Notes: generated by a model from the letters alone, not told the origin. A DNA stretch of 64,000 nt from Stratiformator vulcanicus (GCF_007744515.1 NZ_CP036268.1:820482-884481), one strand, 5' to 3'. Positions 53,994 through 63,926 are shown, counted from the first letter of the stretch. Numbers and translations are program-made.

Positions 53994-54893
53994 ATGATTG
54001 CCCCCGCCGATCGCAAGAATTCAAGAACGCGGGATTGGCAGCGCACGGGCGATTCGCTCGACCGCGAACTGCCCGGGTTTTCTTTAAAGATCGTCACGCC
54101 CGAAAATGTCCGGCTGTCTTATACACCGGCCGGGCCCGGTAGCCGGGCCGCGGCTTATTTTATTGATATGGTGGTTCGCCTGATGGCGACGAGCGCGATT
54201 GCCGTGCCGATTATGTGTGCCGGTGTGTTGCTGCCCGGCACGGCTATCGGCGTATTTATGCTCATCATGTTTGCCAACACGTTCTTCTACTTCGTCTTAT
54301 TAGAGTACTATTGGAATGGACGCTCGATCGGCAAACGCGTTTTCGGATTGCGGGTGATTCACGAACGGGGTTACCCCGTTACCTTCTGGACTTCGGTGAC
54401 GCGGAACTTGCTGCGGATTGTTGATTCCCTCGGCTTCTACGGCATTGGCTTAATCTCGATGACCCTGTCGCCTGATTTTCGCCGCATCGGCGATTGGGTC
54501 GGGCGAACGATCGTGATTAAGGATCGACCGGCAAAACTGCCGACGCAGCCGGTCATCCTCGATAAAATTGAATCGCTTTCGCGGGGAGAGATTAATTCGT
54601 TCGTGCCTTCGCAGTCGGTGCTTTCTCTGATCGATCGATTTCTGGCCCGGCGGCATGTGCTTTCTGTGCGCCGCGGGCACCAGATGGCGCGGCCGCTCGC
54701 GATGGCGCTGGCCGAACGTCTTAATTTCAGCGGCGACGTCGACGTGGTCGCGAAATATCCGATGGCCTTCCTGGCACGGGTTCACGCCACCTTCTTGCGA
54801 CGCAACGAAGTCGAACGGCAGGCCGGGGTCGCGGCAATTGACGGGCAAGACTCATTTGCGTCGGCCCGTGCGATCGGGAGGGGCGTGTCATGA
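53994..54893 (+). CDS. RDD-family membrane protein
   Basis: A 299-residue protein with an RDD domain (residues about 45-180): GSRAAAYFIDMVVRL, then NGRSIGKRVFGLRVI, two to three membrane helices and FRRIGDWVGRTIVI. The C-terminal 110 residues are soluble and unrecognised. RDD proteins are often linked to transport or ion exchange without firm function. It heads an operon; its stop overlaps the SpoIIM start by four bases. Confidence 0.88.
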   Translation: MIAPADRKNSRTRDWQRTGDSLDRELPGFSLKIVTPENVRLSYTPAGPGSRAAAYFIDMVVRLMATSAIAVPIMCAGVLLPGTAIGVFMLIMFANTFFYFVLLEYYWNGRSIGKRVFGLRVIHERGYPVTFWTSVTRNLLRIVDSLGFYGIGLISMTLSPDFRRIGDWVGRTIVIKDRPAKLPTQPVILDKIESLSRGEINSFVPSQSVLSLIDRFLARRHVLSVRRGHQMARPLAMALAERLNFSGDVDVVAKYPMAFLARVHATFLRRNEVERQAGVAAIDGQDSFASARAIGRGVS

Positions 54894-55915
54894 CCAAGCA
54901 GGACTTCATTAAGCGCCGCCGCGAGCATTGGGATCAATTTTCCGATTTGCTCGAGTCGATGGACAACGTGGTCGCTCGCACGAGGACGGCTGCCGACGTC
55001 GACAATCTTTCGCAAGGACTCCGCGAGATATCAGCCGATCTGGCAATTATTCGCGCGCAAGATTGGGACCCGGCGTTAGAGGCCTACCTTAATGATCTCG
55101 CAGCCCGCGGCTATAACGTCTTCTATTCAGCCCCGTCGGGAAGCATCGCGAAAGCGTCTCGGTATCTGACCGTCGATTTTCCGCGGTTGTTCCGATCGAA
55201 TATCGGCTATTTCGTAGCGGCCTCTCTCCTATTCTTCGGGCCGTTTGTGGCGTCGTGGATCGCGGTCGCTGCAAATGTGGAATTGGCAAAGAAGGTCCTT
55301 CCGCCGGCGAACTTAGAGCAGTTTGATCAGATGTACGGCCCGGCCGAACAGAGTGATGACGCGAGCGGCGAGGAAGAAGAGGAACTGAGCTTCGGCGGGT
55401 TCGGTGAAGAACGCAATTTGATGTTCGGCTTTTATGTGATGAACAACGCCGGGATTGCCATTCGCTGCTTTCTGCTCGGGGCGACCTTCGGGATTGGCAC
55501 CGTGTACGTGCTCGTGTTTAACGGCATCGTGCTGGGGACGGTCTTCGGGTATGTGCAGGCGCAGGGCAATGGTGAGCGGCTCTTCAGTTTCGCGGTGTCT
55601 CACGGATCATTCGAACTGACGGCGATCGCGGTCGCCGGGGGCGCGGGTCTGATGATCGCCGATGCGATGATTCATCCGGGCAATCGTTCGCGGTTGGAGA
55701 GTCTCCGCGTTCGCGGTGTCGCGGCGATGCAGATCGGACTTGGCGCTGCCGCGATGCTGGTTGTCGCCGCGTTGATTGAGGCCTATTGGTCACCTCTGCC
55801 GATCGACCCGTCGATTAAGTACAGCATTGGCGGGCTGCTTTGGATCACGGTTGCGTTATACCTCGGCTTATCGGGCCGCGGCGCAGCGAGAGCGCCCGCC
55901 GAGGTGCGGAGATGA
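54890..55915 (+). CDS. SpoIIM-family (DUF95) membrane protein
   Basis: A 341-residue membrane protein. The helical N-terminus (MTKQDFIKRRREHWDQFSDL) precedes about five membrane helices, with the family pattern NAGIAIRCFLLGATFGIGT, VFNGIVLGTVFGYV and SHGSFELTAIAVAGGAGLMI. The family includes sporulation protein SpoIIM, but in non-sporulating bacteria it sits with RDD and MoxR/DUF58 genes. An acidic loop (residues about 150-170) faces outside. It overlaps both neighbours (ATGA at each end), so the operon is translationally coupled. Confidence 0.88.
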   Translation: MTKQDFIKRRREHWDQFSDLLESMDNVVARTRTAADVDNLSQGLREISADLAIIRAQDWDPALEAYLNDLAARGYNVFYSAPSGSIAKASRYLTVDFPRLFRSNIGYFVAASLLFFGPFVASWIAVAANVELAKKVLPPANLEQFDQMYGPAEQSDDASGEEEEELSFGGFGEERNLMFGFYVMNNAGIAIRCFLLGATFGIGTVYVLVFNGIVLGTVFGYVQAQGNGERLFSFAVSHGSFELTAIAVAGGAGLMIADAMIHPGNRSRLESLRVRGVAAMQIGLGAAAMLVVAALIEAYWSPLPIDPSIKYSIGGLLWITVALYLGLSGRGAARAPAEVRR

Positions 55916-57144
55916 GTGGCGCAAAGTCTGAGCCGATTCCGACCGGTCGCAACGGCAAAGCAGCTCACAGCGACGGTCTCGCGACGGTGGCTTCCGTTCG
56001 ATTGCCGTTAGAGCCGCGCAACGTCCTTGGTTGTCTTGACGCCGCGGCCGCGATCGTCGCGAATTTCGCGTCCGAGATCGGTCTGCTGGCGGCAGCGGTG
56101 CTTGCCCCGTCGATCGCGATTGTCTTCACGATTTGTCGATTCGCCGGAGGCGATTTGCGGGTTGCACTCGTCGTGGTTTACACAACGGTCGTGCTGCTCA
56201 ATCTGGTGATTCCCTCCGCGATGACGCGCGTTCTCTTTGATGGCCGATTCGATGTCGCCCCGCAGCAACGCTCGAATGCCGCACGATGGTGGGCCGCCGC
56301 ACCCAACGCCGGCGCACTTGCCGGACTCGCGTTGCTCGTGATCGCTCTGATCGAATCGAGGTTTTTCGGTGGAGCGCGTTTGCCGAATTCGAATGGGTTT
56401 CTCATCTTTGCTTTGATCTGGGGCGGTGTCCTCGCCATGCGTTCGGCGATGCTGATCGCCAATCGCTTTCCCATGCCCCGGCAGGTCCGCCGCTTAATTC
56501 CCCGCCGGATCGTCAAGAGCGTCCTCGATGCGGCAGTGCCGGCAATGTTGTTTTTCGGGCCGACATCGGAGTGGAAGATTGCGGGCGGGATATTAATCCT
56601 TCCGGCGCTTCTGATCTCGGTTTGGGTGAGCGTTCGCTCTGCATTCGCGACGGAGCGAGCCGCGTTTCGAAGTCGCAACCCGGAACTCCATAACGCTCGA
56701 GCCGATGCGCTGTTTCGGGGGATTGACTCTCGTAGCGAATCGCTCGGCCGCGGCTTCGTGTTGGCGGGATTGACGATGCTATTCACCGCGGTGCTTTGTT
56801 GGACACTGCAATGGTTGTATTCGACGGCGACGGGGACGGCATCGTTCGGCGGAGCGTTCGTGGAGATGACTCAGGTCTCTGATCAATGGCTTATTCTGCG
56901 CGGCGTGTTAGCCGACCCGGTCGTTGCAACGTGTTTCGTCGCGGCCGCTATTTGCGCGTGGATCGTGTGCCGGATCGCGTGGTACTTTGGCTATCTCGAT
57001 ACCCGGGTTCGGTTCGACTGCTGGGATCTAGAATTGGAGATCGGCAAAGAACTCGAGTCACTCGGTCCGGCTTCGTCGGCCGAACGGAGAGCGAGCAGCC
57101 GGACGACCGCTGTCGCGGATACTTCCTCGAACGTAGCAACGTAG
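55912..57144 (+). CDS. Multi-helix membrane protein of the RDD operon
   Basis: A 410-residue protein with about eight hydrophobic segments, two of them near the C-terminus (DPVVATCFVAAAICAWIVCR). No family is recognised with certainty. It starts with ATG overlapping the SpoIIM stop (ATGA). Position and size suggest it takes part in the same membrane function as its neighbours, but its role is unknown. It is followed after nine bases by the DUF4129 gene. Confidence 0.75.
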   Translation: MSGAKSEPIPTGRNGKAAHSDGLATVASVRLPLEPRNVLGCLDAAAAIVANFASEIGLLAAAVLAPSIAIVFTICRFAGGDLRVALVVVYTTVVLLNLVIPSAMTRVLFDGRFDVAPQQRSNAARWWAAAPNAGALAGLALLVIALIESRFFGGARLPNSNGFLIFALIWGGVLAMRSAMLIANRFPMPRQVRRLIPRRIVKSVLDAAVPAMLFFGPTSEWKIAGGILILPALLISVWVSVRSAFATERAAFRSRNPELHNARADALFRGIDSRSESLGRGFVLAGLTMLFTAVLCWTLQWLYSTATGTASFGGAFVEMTQVSDQWLILRGVLADPVVATCFVAAAICAWIVCRIAWYFGYLDTRVRFDCWDLELEIGKELESLGPASSAERRASSRTTAVADTSSNVAT

Positions 57145-57153
57145 CGCTTCCGC

Positions 57154-58017
57154 ATGAACAGATTGATCGACACCCGACAGAGCAGAAATCGGCTGAGCGG
57201 CGTCGCGTCTGTCGCGCTTGTGGTCGCGGCGTTTTTCGGACTATCGACACATGTCGTCGCTGCGGAATCGGCTGAGGGAGCGGAGGCGAATTACGTTTCG
57301 GACGGGTTGGGGTGGGACGACGACGTCTTCACGGCTGAAGAGATTCGCGATGCCGCCGAGTCGGTCATGCAGTCTCCCGACTTGCAACGGTTTGCCGATT
57401 TCGAGGGCCAAGCTTCCGGTGGCGAGAAGACGAAGAAGGAGCCGGAGACCGCCAAGCAACCGCAGTCGTCGCGATCGAATCAAACATCGATTCGGTCCGC
57501 CGGATTGCTCGGCGAATTGTTCGGCGGTTTACTCCACTTGTTCGCCTACGGACTGATCGGGATCGTTGTGCTGGCGATCGTCTATCTCGTGTTCCGAGCG
57601 CTGAGCGAACGGCAATCGCGCGGGGCGATGGGATCGGTCAACGAAGCGACGATTGTCGATGTCGAAGAAGAAGGGGTCGACGCCGGAGCCGTGGGGTTGG
57701 GATCAGATCAACGGCGGGACGCGGCCGTCGAGGCTGCGCGCGAAGGACGCTTCGGGGAGGCGATCGCCTTGCTGCTGATCGGTTTGCTCGCGCGGTTAGA
57801 ACGTGCCGGCATGATCCGCCCCCGTCGAGGTTTGACCCACTTTGACTACCTGCGGGCCGCCCGCAGTGAACCGTCGCTTTATGAGGCGCTTAAGGCCGTA
57901 CTCCGCATCTATCACCCGATCGGATTCGGCCGGCGCTCGGCCGATCGGACCGCGTTCGAACAGTCTCTCTCCGCTTATGATCGTGCCACCGTGCCGGTCG
58001 CGGAGGCGACGACGTGA
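57154..58017 (+). CDS. DUF4129-containing membrane protein
   Basis: A 287-residue protein with a signal peptide (residues about 10-38), an outside part, one membrane helix (about 126-148) and a C-terminal DUF4129 domain: DAAVEAAREGRFGEAIALLLIGLL, GLTHFDYLRAARSEPSLYEAL and RTAFEQSLSAYDRATV. DUF4129 proteins are regularly found with transglutaminase, MoxR and DUF58 genes in these clusters. Function unknown. The stop overlaps the DUF4350 start. Confidence 0.85.
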   Translation: MNRLIDTRQSRNRLSGVASVALVVAAFFGLSTHVVAAESAEGAEANYVSDGLGWDDDVFTAEEIRDAAESVMQSPDLQRFADFEGQASGGEKTKKEPETAKQPQSSRSNQTSIRSAGLLGELFGGLLHLFAYGLIGIVVLAIVYLVFRALSERQSRGAMGSVNEATIVDVEEEGVDAGAVGLGSDQRRDAAVEAAREGRFGEAIALLLIGLLARLERAGMIRPRRGLTHFDYLRAARSEPSLYEALKAVLRIYHPIGFGRRSADRTAFEQSLSAYDRATVPVAEATT

Positions 58018-59195
58018 AGTTGCGATCCCACTTTGAAACTGATTTGCGTTGGGCGGCGGCGGTACTGATCGCAATCGTGTTGCCCGTCACCCTGCCCGAT
58101 CTCACGCCCCCCGATCCCTCCGACAGCTACTCTGATAACGCACTCGGCAAACTCGCCGCCGTCCGCTTGTGTGATGCGCTCGGAGTGGAAGCGCGACGAA
58201 ATACGGAGGACTTAACGCGGGTGCTCGGCGATACGAGCAAATTCGATCCGTGGGAAACAGTGCTGGTCCTCGCGGGACCGGCTCGCTACCCGACCCCCGC
58301 CGAGTGGTCGGTCCTGCTCGACTGGATCGACGAAGGCGGAGCGGTCGTGCTCGCGGCGAACAGTGCCCAACCTGAATTCGAAGTTCCGGGCTACGACATC
58401 GCTGTCGTCGAGTTGGGGGAACCACTTGAGGTCGCCCCCGATGATGAGAGTGGCGATCTAATTCTTGACTGGGGTGACGCCGTCGATTCCTACGCTTGGA
58501 CGTCTTACGGCCGGATCGAAGGTTCCGGCGTCGAACCGATCCTGGAGATCGACGGCACCGTTCAAGCCGGACGCATCGCCATCGGCGACGGCGAACTGAC
58601 GATCGTCGCGACCGATTCACCGCTGACCAATATCGGCCTCGGTCGCGGTTTGACGAGTGTGATCACATGGCGTCTGCTCGAGGGGGCGACGTACATCCGA
58701 AGCGTCTATGTGTTCGACGAATCTCTCAACGTCTCGGGCACGCCGCGGATCGTTTCGCTTCTGATTTCCGAGCCCTTTCGCCCGTTCACGATGCAATGCC
58801 TCATCGCATTGCTGCTGTTCGCGTGGTGGCAGTCGCGGCCGTTCGGACCGGGCATCGCCGTCGCCGATCCGGTTCGAGACGATATCGTCGCCCACGCGGA
58901 CGCAGCCGGCACCCTGCACTACCGCCAGGGAGACGGTCGCCGGTTGCTGATCCGGTATCGCGAAGCACTCATTTCCGATCTAAAACTGCGGCGCTTGAAA
59001 GGGCGTGAAGATCGCGTGCTCGCCCCGATCGCGGACCGAATGAACAGCTCCGTCGCTGATGTCCGCGCGGTCTTTCGTGAGACGGGAAGTAATGCGAAGG
59101 CCCCGCGTGATCGCGCCGCGGCCGCCCGGCTAATTCGCCGACTCGCCGAAGTCCGTGAAGCCTCCGGCAGGCCGACTCCGCAGGGCGAGAACTGA
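58014..59195 (+). CDS. DUF4350-containing protein
   Basis: A 393-residue protein starting with GTG that overlaps the DUF4129 stop (GTGA). A membrane segment near residues 13-28 is followed by the DUF4350 domain: DNALGKLAAVRLCDALGVEARR, WETVLVLAGPARYPTPAEW, LLDWIDEGGAVVLAAN. A second membrane helix lies at about 257-275 (MQCLIALLLFAWWQ) before a helical cytoplasmic tail. The usual partners, a MoxR AAA+ ATPase and a DUF58 protein, do not follow within this window. Confidence 0.85.
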   Translation: MKLRSHFETDLRWAAAVLIAIVLPVTLPDLTPPDPSDSYSDNALGKLAAVRLCDALGVEARRNTEDLTRVLGDTSKFDPWETVLVLAGPARYPTPAEWSVLLDWIDEGGAVVLAANSAQPEFEVPGYDIAVVELGEPLEVAPDDESGDLILDWGDAVDSYAWTSYGRIEGSGVEPILEIDGTVQAGRIAIGDGELTIVATDSPLTNIGLGRGLTSVITWRLLEGATYIRSVYVFDESLNVSGTPRIVSLLISEPFRPFTMQCLIALLLFAWWQSRPFGPGIAVADPVRDDIVAHADAAGTLHYRQGDGRRLLIRYREALISDLKLRRLKGREDRVLAPIADRMNSSVADVRAVFRETGSNAKAPRDRAAAARLIRRLAEVREASGRPTPQGEN

Positions 59196-59441
59196 AATCG
59201 CCGCTCGATCGCGAACGAGCGACGGGTCCGCGTCCGATTCGCAACTCTTTCTCGATTCAATACTTACGTCGTTGGTTCCTCGGTCACGTCGAATCGCTCT
59301 TCGCCGCGAGTTTTCAAGATCGCTTGGCTATCGAAGTTTGCTTCAGCGGGCCGACCGTTTGTGCCGATGAGGTAAACTATGCGGTTTTTTCCGCCGAGGA
59401 ACCGTCGTCTGCGCTGCGGCCGACAACGAAGGATGCGCCGA

Positions 59442-61382
59442 ATGAAGACCTTGCGATCCGATCGAATCACCACGTTTGGGGCTGCCGGTATCGTCTGCGC
59501 CGGATTGTGCATCGCGATGCCAATCCGGACCGAGGCGGCCGGCCCGAGAGCCCAGACCGCAACGCGGCACCAAGTTCAATCATTCCAAAATGGCGCGACG
59601 TCGGCGACGTACATCGGAGTCATCGGGCAGATCGCGCGACCGGGCTCGTATCATTTCGATTCAGCCAGTCCCACCATCGGTGAGGTCTTGAAAGTTGCCG
59701 GTCCGCTGACGGACGAAGCAACCGGCTCGGTGCGGATCATTCGCCACGGACGAACCGGAATTCAAATGTCGGTCCGCCCCGGCAGTGACTATCGCCTCGT
59801 CCCCGGTGACGTGCTTGTGATCGATGGCACGAGGGGGCGGCGGTTCGGTGTCACCGGCGTGACACAGACGGCGTATCGCGCGGAGCGAAAATTTGCCAAG
59901 ACAAATGATGCGGCGCGACCGGCCGTGCAATTGGCCGTGGTCGGGATCGCCGAACGACCGGTAATTCTGAAGGTGGCCGGAGAACGGGCAACGCCGCGGG
60001 CGATGGTCGCGAGCCTCGGTCAAACCCACCTCGATCCCGCGCGGGACATCCACGTGATCGCCGCCGGAATGAATGGCAAGGCGATATCGGATCGGCCCCT
60101 GCCGGAAGGTTCGGTACTCGTGTTCGACCCGCGCCGCGTTCGCGCCGAAACGATTCCGACGTTGCCGGAGCCGATCGCCGTTGATGCCTCGGCAATCGCC
60201 CTGACCGATGGACAAGCCATTCCGCCGGCACCAACGACCGCAGCGCCGGCGCTTCCGCCGCTGCCGACCGGACCGGCGATCACCCCGGAACCGGCATTCG
60301 ACGGTCCGGGCGAAATTTCGTCGATCGATGATGGCCCGCTGATGAGCGATCTGACATCGATTCCGAAGCTCGAAATGCTTCCGCCCCCGCCGACTGACAA
60401 TCCACTACAGGTCGCCGATTCGACCGGTTCACACCTCTCCTTCATCGACCCGCCCGGCGGAGCTGCTTCCAACTCGATTTCCGGAACCGGAGTCGAAAAT
60501 GTTCCGCCTCCGACCGAAGGGCTGACTACTGACTCCGGTGAGATCAAACTCGTCGAAGAAGGCGAAGCGACCGAACAAGTTGCGGAAGCCGGGACGGTCT
60601 CGACCATTCTGATTCTACTGACGTCGCTGCCGGCGGCCTTCGGACTCGGCACCTTGGTGTTTTTCGGTATCCGCCAATTCCTGGCGTTCCGATCCGACTT
60701 CCGCGCGTTCCCACTTCATCGCGATTGGGTGGCGACGATTCTTCGACGTTCACGCAGTGCCGTTGCCATCAGCGAAGAACGAGCGACCGCGCCAGCGAAT
60801 CAAATCGCAGTGGCTGCCGCTCCGATTATCGCCGCCGTGCCGGAGCCGGAGGAATCACTTCCGGAAACGACTTCGCATCAAGAGGATGACGCGAACGTGG
60901 TGATCGCCGAGGAAGCGAGCCTCGCCGTCGAAACAGAGGTCACCACAACGGAGTCGGAAGAGACCGAGTTCGATTCCGCGCCGATTCCTGTTCAAGAATC
61001 AATCGCGATTGAAGAACCGATTTCTTCTGAAACGACGGAAGAAGTCGCGGACGATCCGTTCATGACGGCGATCGCGTTGATGTGCCACGCCGAATCGATC
61101 GAAGAAGAGCCGGTCCTCTGGCCCAGCGAACTCCATATTCACGGTCGCTCGACCGGCTTGGCCCGGCTGCGAGTCGACGCGGCCGAGAACGTGCTCGACG
61201 CTCCGCATTTTCTGCGGACCGGCGACGGACGTCAGCAGCAACGTGAAGCCGCAGAGACCGCCGCCGCGGTCTCACCGTCCTATCGCGTCGATGCCGCCGC
61301 CGAGGTGGCCGCGTCGAACTCCGCCGAGGATTCGCTCACCCGCGCTCTGGCCCGGCAGTACTCAAAGACCCCATCCGAATAA
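59442..61382 (+). CDS. SLBB-domain envelope protein
   Basis: A 646-residue protein. The ATG at 59442 has AAGGA upstream and begins a signal peptide ending near PIRTEAA; the frame is open to 59379. An SLBB/polysaccharide-export-type domain follows: YIGVIGQIARPGSYHFDS, LKVAGPLTDEATGSVRII, DYRLVPGDVLVIDGT (residues about 45-130). Then a long Pro/Glu-rich disordered linker, one membrane helix (about 394-420) and an acidic cytoplasmic tail. It is a possible envelope scaffold. SLBB proteins usually support polysaccharide export, but no Wza, Wzc or glycosyltransferase genes are near. Confidence 0.75.
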   Translation: MKTLRSDRITTFGAAGIVCAGLCIAMPIRTEAAGPRAQTATRHQVQSFQNGATSATYIGVIGQIARPGSYHFDSASPTIGEVLKVAGPLTDEATGSVRIIRHGRTGIQMSVRPGSDYRLVPGDVLVIDGTRGRRFGVTGVTQTAYRAERKFAKTNDAARPAVQLAVVGIAERPVILKVAGERATPRAMVASLGQTHLDPARDIHVIAAGMNGKAISDRPLPEGSVLVFDPRRVRAETIPTLPEPIAVDASAIALTDGQAIPPAPTTAAPALPPLPTGPAITPEPAFDGPGEISSIDDGPLMSDLTSIPKLEMLPPPPTDNPLQVADSTGSHLSFIDPPGGAASNSISGTGVENVPPPTEGLTTDSGEIKLVEEGEATEQVAEAGTVSTILILLTSLPAAFGLGTLVFFGIRQFLAFRSDFRAFPLHRDWVATILRRSRSAVAISEERATAPANQIAVAAAPIIAAVPEPEESLPETTSHQEDDANVVIAEEASLAVETEVTTTESEETEFDSAPIPVQESIAIEEPISSETTEEVADDPFMTAIALMCHAESIEEEPVLWPSELHIHGRSTGLARLRVDAAENVLDAPHFLRTGDGRQQQREAAETAAAVSPSYRVDAAAEVAASNSAEDSLTRALARQYSKTPSE

Positions 61383-61481
61383 TGGCGGGATTGCCCGCGA
61401 CAGGTCTCCAAGGATTTTCAAGCCGCGCACGTCGCCGCCGACCAATTCCAATTTTGTCAGCGTTACGAATTGAGGTAAGCC

Positions 61482-62510
61482 ATGAATATCGGTCTTGATC
61501 TCGGAACGGATCGATTTCGCTCGTTGCGCGCCATCGATGGCCGATTGGTCGCGCGTGCGGTGCCGTCGCGATGCAGTATGGTCGACGATACACCCGCGGC
61601 CCGCCGCCTGTTGGAGCGGGCTTCGCTCCCCTATGCGGTTTGCCAAAGCGATCTGATCCTCTTGGGAGAAGCCGCCTTGGAATCGGCGGCGCTCGTCGGG
61701 AAACCGTCGATCGAACTGCTGCCGGGCGGGAATGTCCCCTCGAACGATCCCCCGGCTCGGCAGGTCATCGCGGCGCTGATCGAGAGCCTATTGCCGGCCC
61801 CGACGCTGAGCGGGACACGCCCGGTTTGCGGGTTGGTTCTTCCCCACAGCGGAACGGCTGACGGAGCCGACTTCCTGACGCATCTGGTCGAGTTGCGAGG
61901 ATACGTCGCAGAGCAAATTCGCGCCGCCGACGCGGTCGCCCTGGCAACGCTCAGTCAGGAAATGCTGACCGGAGCCGTGCTGACGTTAGGGGCGAACTCC
62001 GCCGAATTCGCCGTCATTCATCACGGTCGCCGTGCCGCTCACATTCTAATCGATGTCGGGACCGCCGATATCGATCGGGCGATCGCCGAAGCCGATGACC
62101 TGCACATCTACGACACCGCCGGAGTTCGCTTTCGTGACGACGCGAGCGTCGGTCGCTCCAGGGAAAATCTGAGTGGCAGCCTGCTCAATCCTGGCGATGC
62201 CCGGGCGAAGCAGATCGAAGCCGCCTACACGCGATGGCTCGACTCGATCATCCTGCAGGCGACTGAGCTAACCGGGAAGACGGTTATGGCCGGCGTGCCG
62301 GGGAAACTGCCCCTCGTCTGTGCCGGCGGTCCGACGCAGATTCGCGGGTTCGTTCCGTTTCTCGAATCGCGATTGCGTTCGGCCGACTTACCCTTTGACG
62401 TGTCGGAAATCCGCGTCGCGGACGCCGCTTACACGGCCGCCCGCGGAGCATTGGCACATGCGGAACTCACGCGGGCCGAAGCCCAACGCCCGACGGCAAA
62501 GGTGGCGTGA
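61482..62510 (+). CDS. Actin-like (MreB/Hsp70-fold) ATPase
   Basis: A 342-residue protein of the actin/MreB/Hsp70 fold: phosphate-1 loop NIGLDLGTDRFRSL, a second subdomain (VLTLGANSAEFAVIHHGR) as phosphate-2, and the adenosine loop CAGGPTQIRGFVPFLESRL. GAGGTA precedes the ATG. It resembles actin-like proteins rather than classical MreB, being shorter and more diverged. Planctomycetota lack FtsZ, so such proteins may have roles in division or shape; here it lies after the SLBB gene by 99 bp on the same strand. Confidence 0.75.
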   Translation: MNIGLDLGTDRFRSLRAIDGRLVARAVPSRCSMVDDTPAARRLLERASLPYAVCQSDLILLGEAALESAALVGKPSIELLPGGNVPSNDPPARQVIAALIESLLPAPTLSGTRPVCGLVLPHSGTADGADFLTHLVELRGYVAEQIRAADAVALATLSQEMLTGAVLTLGANSAEFAVIHHGRRAAHILIDVGTADIDRAIAEADDLHIYDTAGVRFRDDASVGRSRENLSGSLLNPGDARAKQIEAAYTRWLDSIILQATELTGKTVMAGVPGKLPLVCAGGPTQIRGFVPFLESRLRSADLPFDVSEIRVADAAYTAARGALAHAELTRAEAQRPTAKVA

Positions 62511-62564
62511 ACGCGAACGGAGCCTGACCGCGAAGATAATTTCGCGGTCAACTTCCAACTCGGC

Positions 62565-62888
62565 TCAATCGCTTTCGACGAGGCTCCATTCGGGCAGGTC
62601 GGCCGTCTCGTTCGATCGCACTCGCGAACGGGCGAACTTCGGCCCGGCCAGCGTTTCATGAGCCGCGTGAACCTCGTGCGAGGTTCCCGGTGCCAGCGGA
62701 ACGAACGATGAACGGCTCGGCTTCGCCATTTCGGCATCGCGCCGGGACATTTCGTCGAGCACGATCGGATGCCAGCCCGCGTTCCGTTCTTCGCCGGTGA
62801 CGTAATTCTCGCGAGCCCATCGCCGCAATCGAAGTTCTCGGATCGGATCGAGCGGACGCCGATCGGCAATTCCAGTTTTTGTCGACAT
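62565..62888 (-). CDS. Hypothetical small protein
   Basis: A 107-residue basic, soluble protein starting at ATG 62888, with AAGGGA seven bases upstream, which supports a real gene. The Arg-rich N-terminal half contains LRRWARENYV and GWHPIVLDEM. No family recognised. It converges with the actin-like gene and follows the bitopic-protein gene (63191-63808) after 302 bp on the same strand. Confidence 0.6.
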   Translation of the reverse strand: MSTKTGIADRRPLDPIRELRLRRWARENYVTGEERNAGWHPIVLDEMSRRDAEMAKPSRSSFVPLAPGTSHEVHAAHETLAGPKFARSRVRSNETADLPEWSLVESD

Positions 62889-63190
62889 ACGATTCCCTTT
62901 TCTACTGGTGAAGCTCCGCGAGCGGTGCGCCCGTCGTGCCGCACATGGCGAGTCCGTTATTCTCCCATCGGAAAAGTCAAGGGTGAGCGAAAGCAGAACG
63001 ATCAGGCGGCTGACGCGTTCCCGGCAATCGGTGCCGGTCGCACCGGATCTGCCGCGTGTTGCCGATAATCGCTGGCGTCCGAAGAATCCGTCTGAGCCGA
63101 AGAGCCGATACGAAGCGGTTCGATCCGAGCTATGAGCGCGCGTTGGAGAATCGCATCACCGCTGCATCGCCGCCCTGCCCCGCCAACCGG
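62889..63190. other. Gap between two minus-strand genes
   Basis: Nothing recognisable apart from the Shine-Dalgarno sequence of the downstream small gene next to 62888. Frames are shadows. Confidence 0.5.
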
Positions 63191-63808
63191 TTAACGATGC
63201 GGGCCGGAGCGTCGATAGCGCCGCAGTCCGCGACGGGTCCACGCGGCGAGGTTCGACGTGGCGGCTTTGACTTCGCCCTCGCTGCGATCGCTGCTGAGGA
63301 TCAGTCCGAAGACCATCAGCGACGCGGCAATCACGACGGCTGTGCAGCGAATCACGCTTGATTCCGCGATCGGACGCAACAGCATCGCCGCGGTTGATCC
63401 GCGGACGACCGAGGTCACCGGCTCATCCATCGGCGAGAACGACGGTTGCGACTTGAGGCGGAGCGACGGGTCGACCGGAATGACCTCTTCACCCTGACGC
63501 CCGGCTGCGAACTCGATCCTCGCGATTTGTTCGGCGAAGCCGGGATCATTTCGCAGAGTTCCGGCGATCGACTCGAGACGTTCGACCTGTCGGGCCAACT
63601 CGACCAGTTTGAGATGATCGGAGCGGTACGCGGTCGTCAACTCGTCGAGCCGAACGGCCTTTGGTGCCAGATGCACAATCGCCAGCAAGGCTGCGGCAAT
63701 CGACATGGTGGCCAGCGCGATGCCGTCGATACGAGTCAACGGAAAACGGCGGTGGCGTCGACCCGGGGGAAAAGAAGGGCCATCCATGGCCGACGAGTCA
63801 CCATCCAT
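63191..63808 (-). CDS. FtsL-like bitopic coiled-coil protein
   Basis: A 205-residue protein. A basic, proline-rich N-terminus (residues 1-28) leads to a membrane helix (GIALATMSIAAALLAIVHLA), then a coiled coil (KLVELARQVERLESIAGTL), a linker, a second hydrophobic stretch (IRCTAVVIAASLMVFGLIL) and a basic tail. The layout resembles division or envelope proteins of FtsL/DivIC type, but with two membrane segments, so the assignment is only structural. No strong ribosome-binding site. Confidence 0.6.
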   Translation of the reverse strand: MDGDSSAMDGPSFPPGRRHRRFPLTRIDGIALATMSIAAALLAIVHLAPKAVRLDELTTAYRSDHLKLVELARQVERLESIAGTLRNDPGFAEQIARIEFAAGRQGEEVIPVDPSLRLKSQPSFSPMDEPVTSVVRGSTAAMLLRPIAESSVIRCTAVVIAASLMVFGLILSSDRSEGEVKAATSNLAAWTRRGLRRYRRSGPHR

Positions 63809-63926
63809 GTGACCGACTCAAGGAGCAGTTGTCAGAATTTGTTGTCAGATACGGTTGTCGAAATTAGAGCTGCATTAACAGTTTGGTATGGGGCAGCCGA
63901 CTCGACGCGGGATGGGTTCTAGCAAG

